A stretch of 64,000 bases of DNA from JAQBZY01 sp038117205 (lineage in GTDB: Bacteria > Pseudomonadota > Alphaproteobacteria > Rhodospirillales > Casp-alpha2). The notes under the pieces were generated by a model. The model was given only the letters and a program-made list of their open reading frames with translations, ran no database searches and was not told where the DNA came from. This document shows, piece by piece, positions 8,488 to 16,914 of this stretch; position 1 is the first letter of the stretch; each line of letters starts with the position of its first letter. Location of the stretch: NCBI GenBank assembly GCA_038117205.1, contig JAYOFL010000001.1:62001-126000 (forward strand), written 5' to 3'. Both the position numbers and the translations under genes were made by a program.

Positions 8488-9195
8488 TCAGGCCAGGTCC
8501 GCGAAAATGTCGTGCAGGGGAACGGATTTCAGCTTCAGCACCTGCCGGCAGGCCTGCACCATGGCCGGCGGCCCGGCGACGTAACACTGATAGCCATAGA
8601 GAAGCGCGAAATCCGCCGCCACCGCGTCGCCGACCAACCCGCGCCGGCGGCCGGTGTTGACGCTCGGCTCCGCCAGCACGGTAACGAAACGGAAATTCGG
8701 ATGCTCGCGCGTCATGGCGAGGAAATGCCGCTCCATATAGATGTCCGGCTCGTCGCGGACGCCGAGGTAGAGATGGACGTCCTTGTCGTGCCCGGTGGCG
8801 AGCGCATCCTCGACGATGGCTTTCATGGGGGCGAGCCCCGTGCCGCCGGCGACCGCCAGCAGCGGTCCGCCGTGCATGCGGCGATAGAACGACGCCCCGA
8901 ACGGCCCGGAGACGGTCAACGGATCGCCGGACGCGAGGGCCGTCGCGACATGCGCGCCGACGCCGGAACCGCCGTTGCGGATATGAAACTCGAGACCGGC
9001 GTCGTCGGGCCGGTTGGCGATGGAATAGTCCCGCGGCTCGAAGCCGTCGAAGCAGACCGTCGCGAACTGCCCGGCCCGCCACTCGAACGGGCCGTCGACG
9101 GCGACGCGGACGACGCTGACGGCGGGCGTCGCCGCCTCGACGGAAATCACGCGCGCCGTCAGGGGCGCGCTCGCCGACGGCGCACCGTCGGTCAC
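8488..9195 (-). CDS. FAD/NAD(P)-binding oxidoreductase (ferredoxin reductase-like, no 2Fe-2S domain)
   Basis: 235 residues from a GTG start that overlaps the methyltransferase stop by 4 bp (GTGA). RDYSIANRP is the FAD-binding motif and AGGTGLAPMKAI the NAD(P)-binding loop; the end (CYVAGPPAMVQACRQVL) is the usual C-terminal reductase motif. It resembles the reductase halves of phenol hydroxylase or CDP-6-deoxyglucoseen reductase but lacks the N-terminal 2Fe-2S ferredoxin domain, so electrons must leave to a separate carrier or acceptor. The frame stays open far upstream, but that part is only the shadow of the methyltransferase gene. Confidence 0.85.
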   Translation of the reverse strand: MTDGAPSASAPLTARVISVEAATPAVSVVRVAVDGPFEWRAGQFATVCFDGFEPRDYSIANRPDDAGLEFHIRNGGSGVGAHVATALASGDPLTVSGPFGASFYRRMHGGPLLAVAGGTGLAPMKAIVEDALATGHDKDVHLYLGVRDEPDIYMERHFLAMTREHPNFRFVTVLAEPSVNTGRRRGLVGDAVAADFALLYGYQCYVAGPPAMVQACRQVLKLKSVPLHDIFADLA

Positions 9196-9947
9196 GAACC
9201 CGGTCCCCGGCCCCGCCGCATGTTGTCGATGCTGCCGGTCGTCACTTGCGCGAAGGCGCGTTTCCGTTTCGGCTCGGTCACGGCGGCGGTGCCGGCGTAA
9301 ATCTGCTTCACGGCTTCCGCGACGTTGACGCCGCCGATGCCCGGGAACACCCGCTGGCCGATCTTTTCCCACATCAGCGCCGAATGCACGAGCACGCGGA
9401 GCGGCACCGGCGGCACGAACAGCGCGCGTTCCGTCTGCATCGGCATGAACATGCTGTCGCGGAGAAGCCGGGTGAGCTGGCCCCCGCTGTACGGGCGGCC
9501 GAAGCCGAACGGCGTGCGTTCCGTCCGCGCCCAGAGCCCGCGCCGGTTCGGCACGACGACGATCAGCCGCCCGGAATCGGCGAGCACGCGCCAGACTTCG
9601 CGTAGCATCGGCCGGGTGCGCTCGGAACATTCCAGCGAGTGGACCAGCAGCACCCGGTCCATGGAGAGATCGGGGAACGGCAACTCCGTCTCGTCGGCGA
9701 GCAGCGTCTGCCCGGCGTCGTTGAGCGGCCAATGCAGCACGCCCTGGCCGGCCGGCATGGCAGCGATAACGCGCTCGGCCTCGGCGCGGAACATGCCGAG
9801 ATAGGGCACCGCGTAGCCGATGCCGAGCACGCGCTGCCCGGACGTGTCGGGCCACATTTCGCGCAAGCGGCGCCGGATCATCCGCTGCGCCGCCCGGCCG
9901 AGCGGCGAGGCGTAGAAGTCCCTGAGATCGACGACGTCCGTCCACAT
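9192..9947 (-). CDS. Class I SAM-dependent methyltransferase (Methyltransf_11)
   Basis: 251 residues. A SAM-binding glycine motif (VLGIGYAVPYLG) lies near residue 43, followed by an ADETELPFPDLSMDRVLLVHSLE stretch that matches motifs II/III, here quoted in part as FPDLSMDRVLLVHSLE. LREVWRVLADSGRLIVVVPN follows, the usual post-SAM strand. The substrate is unknown; similar proteins often sit next to a glyoxalase II gene, which is not the case here. The C-terminal region (RRPGS-type basic tail) is short. It heads a probable operon with the reductase, queE and queD. Confidence 0.82.
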   Translation of the reverse strand: MWTDVVDLRDFYASPLGRAAQRMIRRRLREMWPDTSGQRVLGIGYAVPYLGMFRAEAERVIAAMPAGQGVLHWPLNDAGQTLLADETELPFPDLSMDRVLLVHSLECSERTRPMLREVWRVLADSGRLIVVVPNRRGLWARTERTPFGFGRPYSGGQLTRLLRDSMFMPMQTERALFVPPVPLRVLVHSALMWEKIGQRVFPGIGGVNVAEAVKQIYAGTAAVTEPKRKRAFAQVTTGSIDNMRRGRGPGS

Positions 9948-10009
9948 GCCGTCAATGTAAGCGTTGCGCCCCTTGGACGCCAGAGCACCCGGTCCGCGCC
10001 CTCACCCTG

Positions 10010-10032
10010 CCTCTCCCCCTGAAGGGGAGAGG
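10010..10032. repeat. Palindrome, CCTCTCCCC type
   Basis: CCTCTCCCC and GGGGAGAGG arms (9 bp) around a 5-nt loop. It could terminate or protect transcripts, but it lies upstream of genes on both sides, so a dispersed-repeat origin is more likely. Confidence 0.65.
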
Positions 10033-10065
10033 GAAGAAAGGCGTGATTGGTCTGCCGTCCCTTTC

Positions 10066-10092
10066 GTCACCCCGGGCTAGTCCCGGGGTCCA
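10066..10092. repeat. Palindrome, GTCACCCCGGG type, copy A
   Basis: ACCCCGGG and CCCGGGGT arms around CTAGT, flanked by GTC on the left and CCAC on the right. The right half equals half of the repeat at 7371-7399. Confidence 0.65.
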
Positions 10093-10120
10093 CACTCTGA
10101 CACCGAACGTGAGGCAAACA

Positions 10121-10148
10121 GTGGACCCCGGAATAAATCCGGGGTGAC
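10121..10148. repeat. Palindrome, GTCACCCCGGG type, copy B, inverted to copy A
   Basis: ACCCCGG and CCGGGGT arms, flanked by GTGG and GAC. Read on the minus strand it has the same ends as copy A, so the two form a head-to-head pair 28 nt apart. Confidence 0.65.
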
Positions 10149-10179
10149 GGGGGGGGCGAGGTGGAGACTTTTCGAATTC

Positions 10180-10202
10180 CTCTCCCCCGTCCCGGGGGAG
10201 AG
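10180..10202. repeat. Palindrome, CTCTCCCCC type
   Basis: CTCTCCCCC and GGGGGAGAG arms around a 5-nt centre; same core as 10010-10032. Confidence 0.65.
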
Positions 10203-10301
10203 AAGAAGTTCACCAATCCCCCTTTCCCCATCCCCGCGCGTGACGGGTCGGACGGCTTGGGGTAGGCTCGCCGCAAAACGACCCATTCCCGGAGGAACCC
10301 C

Positions 10302-10910
10302 ATGCAATTGCGCTATTCGCCGACCTCGCCCTACGTCCGCAAGGTCTCCATCACCGCCATCGAGGCCGGCCTCGACGGCAAGATCGAGAACGTCAGAACC
10401 GACCCCTGGGCGGCCGATACCGACCTCGGCGGCTCGAACCCGATGGGCAAGGTGCCGTGCCTGATCACCGACGACGGCGACGCGCTGTCCGACAGCCCGC
10501 TGATCTGCGAGTACCTGGACAGCCTGAACACCGGCCGCAAGCTGTTCCCCGTTTCGCCCAGGGAACGCTTCCGCGCCCTCAAGATCGCCGCCATCGCCGA
10601 CGGGGCACTGGACGCCGGCATCCTGCTTCTCATCGAGGAGCGACGCCGCCCGGCGGAACTGAAGTGGGATTGGTGGGTCGAGCGTCAGCACAACAGCGTC
10701 ATGCGTTGCCTGAGCGCCATCGACGCGCTCGCCGACGACATGGAAAAGGACGCCATCACCATCGGCGAAATCACCACCGTCTCGGCGATCGGCTGGCTCG
10801 ATCTCCGCTTCCCGGACCTCGGCTGGCGCAACGACCGGCCGGCCCTCGCCGACTGGTACGACCACGTCGCCGACCGGCCGTCGTTCGTCGCGACCGCCCC
10901 GAAGGCGTGA
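10302..10910 (+). CDS. Glutathione S-transferase family protein
   Basis: 202 residues with the thioredoxin-like N-terminal domain (MQLRYSPTSPYVRKVSI; the SPYVRK segment sits where the catalytic Ser/Cys lies in bacterial GSTs), NPMGKVPCL around the cis-Pro, and DSPLICEYLD, which contacts the gamma-glutamyl group. The helical C-terminal domain follows. Function may be conjugation, thiol exchange or none of these; the substrate is unknown. Its stop overlaps the next gene's GTG start by 4 bp. Confidence 0.9.
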   Translation: MQLRYSPTSPYVRKVSITAIEAGLDGKIENVRTDPWAADTDLGGSNPMGKVPCLITDDGDALSDSPLICEYLDSLNTGRKLFPVSPRERFRALKIAAIADGALDAGILLLIEERRRPAELKWDWWVERQHNSVMRCLSAIDALADDMEKDAITIGEITTVSAIGWLDLRFPDLGWRNDRPALADWYDHVADRPSFVATAPKA

Positions 10911-12550
10911 GCGCCGAGGACCCGGAAAAGCTGTTCTTCGCGGCACACGCCGCGCGCACCGCGGGCGACCTGGCGGAGGCGGAGCGATTGCTCCGCCTCG
11001 TCGCAGACCTGCAGCCGAAAAGCGCCACCGTTCAGACCGCCCTGGCCGAGGTTTTGCTGGCGCGCGGCCGGGCGTCGCACGCCATTGAGGCCGCCGGCCG
11101 GGCTGTCACGCTCGACGGAAATCTCGCCCCGGCGCACGTGGCGCTCGGCGAAGCGGCGGGACAGCTCGGCAACAGCCGCGCCGCCCTCAAGCATCACCGC
11201 GCCGCACACCGGCTGATGCCGTCGTCGGTCGCCGCATCGGTGGCGCTGGTGCGGACGTTGAAGGCGCTTGGCATGGCCGGCGAGGCGTCGGCGGTACTCA
11301 CGGAAGCATGCGCCGCCATGGCCGGCGACGCGGCGTCCCTCAACAATCTCGGCACCGCCGCTCTCGATCTCCTCTTTCCCGAGCAGGCGCGCGCCCTCTT
11401 CGAGGGCGCCATAGCCGCCCGCCCCGACGACCCGGGGATCTATATCAACCTCGCCCGCGCCTGCAGCCGTTCCGCGGACGACGACGCAGCGCGCGAGACG
11501 CTCCGCCGCGCCCGGGAAATCGCGCCCGGCGATCCGCGCATTACCCGCGCCGACGGGATCATCGCCGTCAACGCCGGCCGGCCCGCCGAAGCCCTGGTGT
11601 CGCTCGAAAACTATCTGGCCGAAGTTCCCAGCGACGCCGACGCGAAGCTGGCGCGGGGGCTGGCGCGTCTCGTCCTCGGCGACTGGAAGAACGGTTGGGC
11701 CGACTACGAAGCACGGCTGGACGCCAGCCGAGGGCCTGGACGGCGGCGCTTCGCCAAGCCACGCTGGTCGCCGGAGATGACCACCGGCCGGGTGTTGCTG
11801 CACGCCGAACAGGGCATGGGCGATACCTTGCAGTTCGTCCGCTATGCGCAAACGTTGACGGCGGCGGGGCTGCATACGGTGTTGCAGGTGCAGGCGCCGC
11901 TGGTCGACCTGCTGCGGACCGCGAAGGGTGTCGGCGAAGTTCTCGGCCCCGGCGACGCCTTGCCGCCCTTCGACGCCGAAGCGCCACTGCCGAGCCTGCC
12001 CGGCATCCTCGGCGCGACACCGGCGCTGCCCGCCGTCGACATCCCCTATCTCGCCGCCCCGCCCGGCGACCTGCCCGATTTGCCTGTGGGTGACGGCCCG
12101 CTGGTCGGGCTCGTCTGGCGCGGCAATCCGGCCTTCATCAACGACCGCCGGCGGAGCCCGGGACTCGCCGCCCTCGCCCCGATCCTCGCCACGCCGGGCG
12201 TGCGCTTCGTCGGCTTGCAGTTGGACGCCGCGGCAGAGATCGCCGGCGCCGACCCGGATCGGCGCATCTCGGATATGTCGGGGTTGCTGACGGATTTCGC
12301 CGTCACGGCGCGGGTGCTGGAGGCGCTCGACCTCGTCATCACGTCGGACACGGCAATGGCGCATCTGGCCGGTGCGCTCGGCCGGCCGGGATGGCTGATG
12401 CTCTCGTCGGCGCCGGATTTCCGTTGGGGCCGGGAGGGCGACCGAACCGACTGGTATCCGAGTCTGACGCTGTTCCGCCAGCGCATATCCGGCGACTGGT
12501 CGGGACCGGTCGGCGACATGGCCGGCCGGCTGGCATCGCTCGCGGGCTAG
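10907..12550 (+). CDS. TPR protein with a C-terminal glycosyltransferase family 9-like domain
   Basis: 547 residues from a GTG start in a GTGA overlap with the GST gene. Residues ~5-270 are tandem tetratricopeptide units (for example AARTAGDLAEAERLLRLVAD and AAGRAVTLDGNLAPAHVALG). The C-terminal half has HAEQGMGDTLQFVRY, GLVWRGNP, DLVITSDTAMAHLAGALG, the pattern of GT9/heptosyltransferase-like folds, with the nucleotide-sugar site region in the last motif. Such fusions occur widely in alphaproteobacteria; acceptor and sugar are unknown. The frame is open for 450 nt further upstream, but that is the GST gene in another frame. The stop overlaps the convergent transporter stop by 4 bp. Confidence 0.85.
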   Translation: MSAEDPEKLFFAAHAARTAGDLAEAERLLRLVADLQPKSATVQTALAEVLLARGRASHAIEAAGRAVTLDGNLAPAHVALGEAAGQLGNSRAALKHHRAAHRLMPSSVAASVALVRTLKALGMAGEASAVLTEACAAMAGDAASLNNLGTAALDLLFPEQARALFEGAIAARPDDPGIYINLARACSRSADDDAARETLRRAREIAPGDPRITRADGIIAVNAGRPAEALVSLENYLAEVPSDADAKLARGLARLVLGDWKNGWADYEARLDASRGPGRRRFAKPRWSPEMTTGRVLLHAEQGMGDTLQFVRYAQTLTAAGLHTVLQVQAPLVDLLRTAKGVGEVLGPGDALPPFDAEAPLPSLPGILGATPALPAVDIPYLAAPPGDLPDLPVGDGPLVGLVWRGNPAFINDRRRSPGLAALAPILATPGVRFVGLQLDAAAEIAGADPDRRISDMSGLLTDFAVTARVLEALDLVITSDTAMAHLAGALGRPGWLMLSSAPDFRWGREGDRTDWYPSLTLFRQRISGDWSGPVGDMAGRLASLAG

Positions 12551-13440
12551 GACCGCCGCAGCATTTCCTTCGACGCCAGCACGGCGCCGCCGACGATCAG
12601 CAGGCAGCCGGCGGCGACGATCCACGTCGCCTCGCCCTTGCCGAACAGGATCAGCAGGACCGTCGAGATCAACGGCGCGGCATAGGCCATGGCGCCGAGC
12701 ACCTGGATGTCGCCGTGCTTGGTGCCGTAGTCCCAGACGAAGAAGGCGATGCCGACCGGACCGAGGCCGAGGCCGACCACCCCCGCCCACTCGATCCAGC
12801 CGCCCGGCCAGAGCGGCGTCTCGAACGCCAGATGGCAGAGCGTCGCCAGGATTGCCGTGACGGCGCAGAAGCCGCCGACGGTGTCGGTCGGTACCGCGCC
12901 GAAACGGCGGTTGAGGATGGAATAGGCCGACCAGGCGAAGGCGCAGCCGAGCGCCATCGCATAACCGAGCGCGAATTCCGACTTGAACCCGGCGAGGCCG
13001 CGCCCGTCCGTGATCAGCAGCACCGAGCCGGCGAGCCCGGCGACGGCGCCGGCGACATGCCACCAGCGGAGCCGCTCGCCCGGCAAGAGCGCCGAACCGA
13101 CGACGATCAGGAGCGGCCACAGATAGGCGATGAGCCCGGCTTCGACGGGCGGCGCGTTCCGGAGCGCCATGAAATAGAAGAAGTGGTAGCCGAACAGACC
13201 CGCGACGCCGAGAACCCAGGCGCCGACCGGCTGACGGAGGTGCGCCATCACGTTCTCCCGGCCGACGATCCATTTGCCGATGACGAACAGCGTCGCGATG
13301 CCGAACGACAGCGCCGCCAACTGGAACGGCGGCACCCGACCAGTCAGCGTCGTGAACAGCGCCAGCAATCCCCACAGCAGAACGGCAATGCCGCCGATCA
13401 GGGTCGCACGCACACGCGCACCGCCGGCACCCTCGGCCAT
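12547..13440 (-). CDS. EamA/DMT transporter, YddG-like exporter
   Basis: 297 residues, ten membrane segments, two EamA repeats. The start region (ATLIGGIAVLLWGLLALFT) and the FGIATLFVIGK segment resemble the YddG aromatic amino-acid/methyl viologen exporter group. The ATG at 13440 is preferred over the GTG at 13446 because a GGGGGTGG sequence lies at the right distance. It follows the FG-GAP gene by about 10 nt on the same strand, so they may be co-transcribed. Its stop overlaps the end of the TPR gene (convergent). Confidence 0.85.
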   Translation of the reverse strand: MAEGAGGARVRATLIGGIAVLLWGLLALFTTLTGRVPPFQLAALSFGIATLFVIGKWIVGRENVMAHLRQPVGAWVLGVAGLFGYHFFYFMALRNAPPVEAGLIAYLWPLLIVVGSALLPGERLRWWHVAGAVAGLAGSVLLITDGRGLAGFKSEFALGYAMALGCAFAWSAYSILNRRFGAVPTDTVGGFCAVTAILATLCHLAFETPLWPGGWIEWAGVVGLGLGPVGIAFFVWDYGTKHGDIQVLGAMAYAAPLISTVLLILFGKGEATWIVAAGCLLIVGGAVLASKEMLRRS

Positions 13441-13451
13441 GGCCACCCCCG

Positions 13452-14477
13452 TCAGCGCGCCCGGCGCCGGACGACGATAGCGCCGTCGGCGAGGCCGTAG
13501 ACCAGTTCCCGGACGCCGTCGCCGTCGGTATCGTAGAGCGTCGCCCGGTGTGTGATCTCGTCCGGTTCGCGGAAGATTTCGGCGACGAACGGTTTTCCAT
13601 TCGGGAAAGTGACGAGCAGCATGGCCCGGCGCGTGGCGTCAGGAACCAGCGCGTCCGGCACGCCGTCGCCGGTCATGTCGCCGACCAGCGACAGCGCCAA
13701 TTCCCGCGTGCCGATGCCGTGGTTGGAGAAACCGGAAATACTGTAAACCGGCGCGAGCTTCCCCCTCGTCATCCGATAGGCCGTGAGCGTGCCGCCGATA
13801 TGCGGCGTCACGACCGCCAGCAGTTCGACCTTGCCGTCGCCATCGACGTCGCCGGCGCCGACCGGATTGAGCCAGCGGTTCGGCCGGCCGATAGGATCGG
13901 CTTCCGCGACGATCCTGGGCGCGACGCCGCTCGCCCCCGGATCGATGGCGGCGAGGCCGGCACCGGCGGAGACGGTCGAGCGGACCAGCACGATCTCCGG
14001 CTTGCCGTCGCCGTCGAGGTCGGCGAAGCGCGGGTAGCGGTCCTCGAACACCGTGTCGGCGGGAAGCCGAAGATATTGGGTATCGCCTTGCGGATGCCTG
14101 ACGGCGAGCGCCGACACCTCGATGGCGTCGCCTAGCACGCCGTGGCCATAGACCGTCGTCGGCTCGGCGAGCCACGCCTGCATGCCGTTCGGCCCGTCGA
14201 CGACCACGGCGTCGGAGAGCGCGCCTTCCGGCAATTTCTCACGCGCCGGCACCGGGCGCGGCCGCAACCGCACCAGGGTTCCGGTAAGCGTAACGGTGTA
14301 GCGGGTGCCGTCCCTTGAGAAGGCGAGCGGCGCGCCGTCCGGACCGATCTGGATTTCGACGAGCCCGCCCGGCACCTGTCCGGCGTGGCGGGTATAGCCG
14401 ACGCCCGCGGCATTTCCGACGAAAGCGGCCGTGGACAGGGCGGCGATGGCCAGCAAGGTTCTCGTAATCGGGCGCAC
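13452..14477 (-). CDS. Secreted FG-GAP/VCBS repeat protein
   Basis: 341 residues from a GTG start with a good GGAGG site 8-12 nt upstream. Residues 1-23 form a Sec-type signal peptide (RTLLAIAALSTAAFVGNAAG). At least three Asp-rich calcium-type loops are visible: DLDGDGKPE, DVDGDGKVE and DTDGDGVRE, spaced through the second half as in FG-GAP beta-propellers. It is probably periplasmic or exported. No enzymatic motif is seen. The DMT gene follows directly. Confidence 0.8.
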   Translation of the reverse strand: MRPITRTLLAIAALSTAAFVGNAAGVGYTRHAGQVPGGLVEIQIGPDGAPLAFSRDGTRYTVTLTGTLVRLRPRPVPAREKLPEGALSDAVVVDGPNGMQAWLAEPTTVYGHGVLGDAIEVSALAVRHPQGDTQYLRLPADTVFEDRYPRFADLDGDGKPEIVLVRSTVSAGAGLAAIDPGASGVAPRIVAEADPIGRPNRWLNPVGAGDVDGDGKVELLAVVTPHIGGTLTAYRMTRGKLAPVYSISGFSNHGIGTRELALSLVGDMTGDGVPDALVPDATRRAMLLVTFPNGKPFVAEIFREPDEITHRATLYDTDGDGVRELVYGLADGAIVVRRRAR

Positions 14478-14549
14478 GTCGAAGCCTCCGGTTGTGATCG
14501 CTTTCTAGCGGTTCGCCGCCGGATTGTCGAAGGGGAGCTTTCGCCGCAA

Positions 14550-14580
14550 ACGAAACGGGCGGCGCCGAAGCACCGCCCGC
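14550..14580 (-). terminator. Probable terminator of the phaB transcript
   Basis: Read on the minus strand after the phaB stop: GGGCGG, a 10-nt loop, CCGCCC, then GTTTCGTTTG. The T-rich tail is weak but lies directly behind the stem. Confidence 0.5.
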
Positions 14581-14605
14581 TGCATTCGTTGCCGGCTTTT
14601 CGCCG

Positions 14606-15331
14606 TTACGCCATGTAGAGCCCGCCGTTCGCCGACAAGGTCGAGCCGGTGATGAAGCCGGCATCGTCGGCGGCCAGGAAGACGACGCAGCGCGCGATTT
14701 CTTCCGGCTCGCCGAGGCGGCCGAGCGGCACCTGCGGCAGGATGTTGTTCTTCAGGACCTCTTCCGGCACGGCCAGCACCATCTCGGTGCCGATGTAGCC
14801 CGGCGTGATGGCGTTGACGGTGATCCCCTTGGCCGCCGTCTCGTAGGCCAGCGCCTTGGTGAAGCCGATCTCGCCGGCCTTCGCCGCCGAGTAGTTGGTC
14901 TGCCCGAACTGTCCCTTCTGGCCGTTGACCGAGCTGACGTTGATGATCCGCCCGAAGCCGCGCTCGCGCATGCCGTCGATGACGTTCCGGCACATGTTGA
15001 AGAGACCGTTGAGATTGGTGTTGATGACCGCGTCCCAGTGCGACCGGTCCATCTTGTGCAGCGGTTTGTCCCGCGTGATGCCGGCGTTGTTGACGAGAAC
15101 GTCGATCGGACCGACTTCGGCTTCCACCTTCTTGATCGCCGCGGCGCAGCCGTCGAAATCGCCGACGTCGAATTTGTAGACCGGCACACCGGTCTCGTCC
15201 TTGAACTTGTTCGCCGCTTCGTCGTTGCCGGCGTAACTCGCCGCCACCTTGTAGCCCGCGCCCTTCAGCGCCAGGGACACCGCCCTGCCGATACCGCGCG
15301 TGCCACCCGTGACCAATGCCACCCGTGCCAT
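14606..15331 (-). CDS. phaB: Acetoacetyl-CoA reductase
   Basis: Short-chain dehydrogenase of 241 residues that reduces acetoacetyl-CoA to (R)-3-hydroxybutyryl-CoA with NADPH. GGTRGIGRAV binds the cofactor; NNAGITRD, the catalytic Ser in NVSSVNGQKGQFG, and the YxxxK pair in NYSAAKAG are all present. The C-terminal TGSTLSANGGLYMA is the PhaB signature ending. The GGAGGAAGC site precedes the ATG. It follows phaA on the same strand with a 97-nt gap that contains a GC hairpin, so it may have its own transcript or share one with phaA. Confidence 0.95.
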   Translation of the reverse strand: MARVALVTGGTRGIGRAVSLALKGAGYKVAASYAGNDEAANKFKDETGVPVYKFDVGDFDGCAAAIKKVEAEVGPIDVLVNNAGITRDKPLHKMDRSHWDAVINTNLNGLFNMCRNVIDGMRERGFGRIINVSSVNGQKGQFGQTNYSAAKAGEIGFTKALAYETAAKGITVNAITPGYIGTEMVLAVPEEVLKNNILPQVPLGRLGEPEEIARCVVFLAADDAGFITGSTLSANGGLYMA

Positions 15332-15384
15332 GATGCTTCCTCCGTTTGTTGTCGTCTTCGCGACGTTTTTTAAAGGCCGCGCCG

Positions 15385-15407
15385 GGCCGGCCCCGAGGGG
15401 TCCGGCC
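15385..15407 (-). terminator. GC-rich hairpin between phaA and phaB
   Basis: GGCCGGCCCC and GGGGTCCGGCC pair with one bulge around a GA loop. On the minus strand it follows the phaA stop; only a TTTAAAAAA stretch lies beyond it, so it is a weak terminator or an mRNA stabiliser rather than a full stop. Confidence 0.35.
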
Positions 15408-15428
15408 GCGACACGATCCTATCTTAGC

Positions 15429-16604
15429 TTAGTCGCGTTCGACGCACATGGCGATTCCCATGCCGCCGCCGATGCAAAGGGTGGCGAGACCCTTCTTGGC
15501 GTCGCGCTTCTGCATTTCATAGAGCAGCGTGACGAGAACGCGCGCACCGGACGCGCCGATCGGGTGGCCGAGGGCGATGGCGCCGCCGTTGACGTTCACC
15601 TTGTCGACGTCCCAGCCCATGTCCTTGTTGACGGCGCAGGCCTGGGCCGCGAAAGCCTCGTTGGCCTCGATCAGGTCGAGATCGCCGACCTTCCACCCGG
15701 CCTTTTCGAGCACCATGCGGCTGGCCGGGATCGGACCGGTGCCCATGATCGCCGGATCGACGCCGGCGGTCGCCCACGACTTGATGCGGGCCAACGGCTT
15801 GATGCCCCGCTTCTTGGCGTTCTCGGCGCTCATCAGCACGACCGCCGCGGCGCCGTCGTTGATGCCGGACGCGTTGCCCGCCGTCACGGTGCCTTCCTTG
15901 TCGAAGGCGGCGCGCAGCTTGGCGAGGCTTTCCATCGTCGTGCCGTGCTTCGGGTGCTCGTCGGTGTCGACGATGGTGTCGCCCTTGCGGCCCTTGATCG
16001 TGACCGGGACGATCTCGTCCTTGAACTTGCCGGCCTTCATCGCCGCTTCTGCCTTCTGCTGCGAGGCGAGCGCGAAGGCGTCCTGTTCGTCGCGGGTGAG
16101 CTGCCACTTCTTGGCGACGTTTTCCGCCGTGTTGCCCATGTGGTAGCCGGCGAAGGCGTCCATCAGGCCGTCGCGGAGCATGGTGTCGACGAGCTCGGTC
16201 GAGCCCATCTTCACGCCGTTCCGCAGGTGCACGACGTGCGGCGCCTGGCTCATGCTTTCGAGACCGCCGGCGACGACGACGTCGCAATCGCCGAGCTTGA
16301 TCGACTGATAGCCGAGCGCGACGGTGCGCAGGCCCGAACCGCAAAGCTGGTTGATGCCGTAGGCGGTCTTTTCCTGCGGCACGCCGGCGGCCATCGCCGC
16401 CTGGCGGGCCGGGTTCTGGCCGGTGCCGGCGGACAGGATCTGGCCCATGATGACTTCATTCACGTCTTCCGGCGACACGCCGGCACGCTCCAGCGCGGCC
16501 TTGATGGCCACTTCGCCGAGATACGACGCCGGGACCGAACTCAGGCCGCCGCCGAAGGCGCCCACGGGGGTGCGGGCGGCGCTCGCGATAACAACTTCCG
16601 TCAT
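15429..16604 (-). CDS. phaA: Acetyl-CoA acetyltransferase (beta-ketothiolase)
   Basis: 391-residue thiolase that condenses two acetyl-CoA into acetoacetyl-CoA. The acyl-accepting Cys is in INQLCGSGLRTVALG (near residue 88), the active-site His in GGAIALGHPIGASGAR, and the second Cys in LCIGGGMG. The ATG at 16604 has AGAGGAGC upstream; an earlier in-frame start at 16628 would add eight unusual residues. With phaB it supplies PHA synthesis and, in this organism, the ethylmalonyl-CoA pathway. Confidence 0.95.
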   Translation of the reverse strand: MTEVVIASAARTPVGAFGGGLSSVPASYLGEVAIKAALERAGVSPEDVNEVIMGQILSAGTGQNPARQAAMAAGVPQEKTAYGINQLCGSGLRTVALGYQSIKLGDCDVVVAGGLESMSQAPHVVHLRNGVKMGSTELVDTMLRDGLMDAFAGYHMGNTAENVAKKWQLTRDEQDAFALASQQKAEAAMKAGKFKDEIVPVTIKGRKGDTIVDTDEHPKHGTTMESLAKLRAAFDKEGTVTAGNASGINDGAAAVVLMSAENAKKRGIKPLARIKSWATAGVDPAIMGTGPIPASRMVLEKAGWKVGDLDLIEANEAFAAQACAVNKDMGWDVDKVNVNGGAIALGHPIGASGARVLVTLLYEMQKRDAKKGLATLCIGGGMGIAMCVERD

Positions 16605-16904
16605 GATTTTGCTCCTCTGACCTCTCACGCAGTCGATTGAACCCGGCCGAAACCGGGCGATGTCCGGACGCCCGCCCGGTCATGCGGCCGGCGCGCCCTT
16701 GAAACGATCTGGCGACGAGGACGTTTCCCCTGGGTTGTTCCTTGCGGATTTCCGCGCCCTTGCGAGTGGCGGTGCCGCTGACCCGTCCCTATCGGACGGG
16801 GGATATACCGATCCGTCTCACCATCAACCTTGAAGTAAATCAATCCCCGGGGTTTTTCAACCGATCCCGCCGGAACCATACCCCAAACCATACGACGTCA
16901 TACG
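16605..16904 (-). promoter_or_regulatory. phaA upstream region, 300 nt, with a hairpin
   Basis: No gene is visible here. It lies between the phaC stop and the phaA start, both on the minus strand. At 16782-16800, CCCGTCC and GGACGGG pair around a 5-nt loop; a small palindrome cluster at 16894-16914 marks the phaC end. The stretch 16815-16880 is the most AT-rich part and probably holds the phaA promoter; no clean -35/-10 pair could be assigned. Confidence 0.4.
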
Positions 16905-16914
16905 TCATGACGTC
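16894..16914. repeat. 21-bp inverted repeat across the phaC stop codon
   Basis: GACGTCAT, a 5-nt ACGTC centre, ATGACGTC. It spans the phaC stop (16905-16907) and contains three tandem ACGTCAT-like steps. It could be an operator for phaA or an mRNA 3' structure. Confidence 0.45.

Larger units (their letters stand above)
9948..10301. repeat. Gene-free stretch built of palindromic repeats
   Basis: No plausible gene. The 354 nt contain four palindromes: 10010-10032, 10066-10092, 10121-10148 and 10180-10202. The outer two share a CTCTCCCC/GGGGAGAG core; the inner two are an inverted pair sharing GTCACCCCGG and CCGGGGTCCAC ends. The promoter of the GST gene must lie in the last 100 nt; CCCGGAGGAACCCC just before its ATG is the ribosome-binding site. 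Confidence 0.75.

Noticed and set aside
9196..9945. Reductase frame staying open upstream of its GTG start
   Set aside because: This part is the methyltransferase gene read in another frame; the GTGA overlap gives a normal start.
10685..13600. A minus-strand frame of over 900 codons
   Set aside because: It covers three real genes in other frames and reads as Arg/Gly-rich shadow sequence; no domain is visible.
15332..15428. A clean intrinsic terminator after phaA
   Set aside because: The hairpin is strong, but no T-run follows on the minus strand; listed only as weak.
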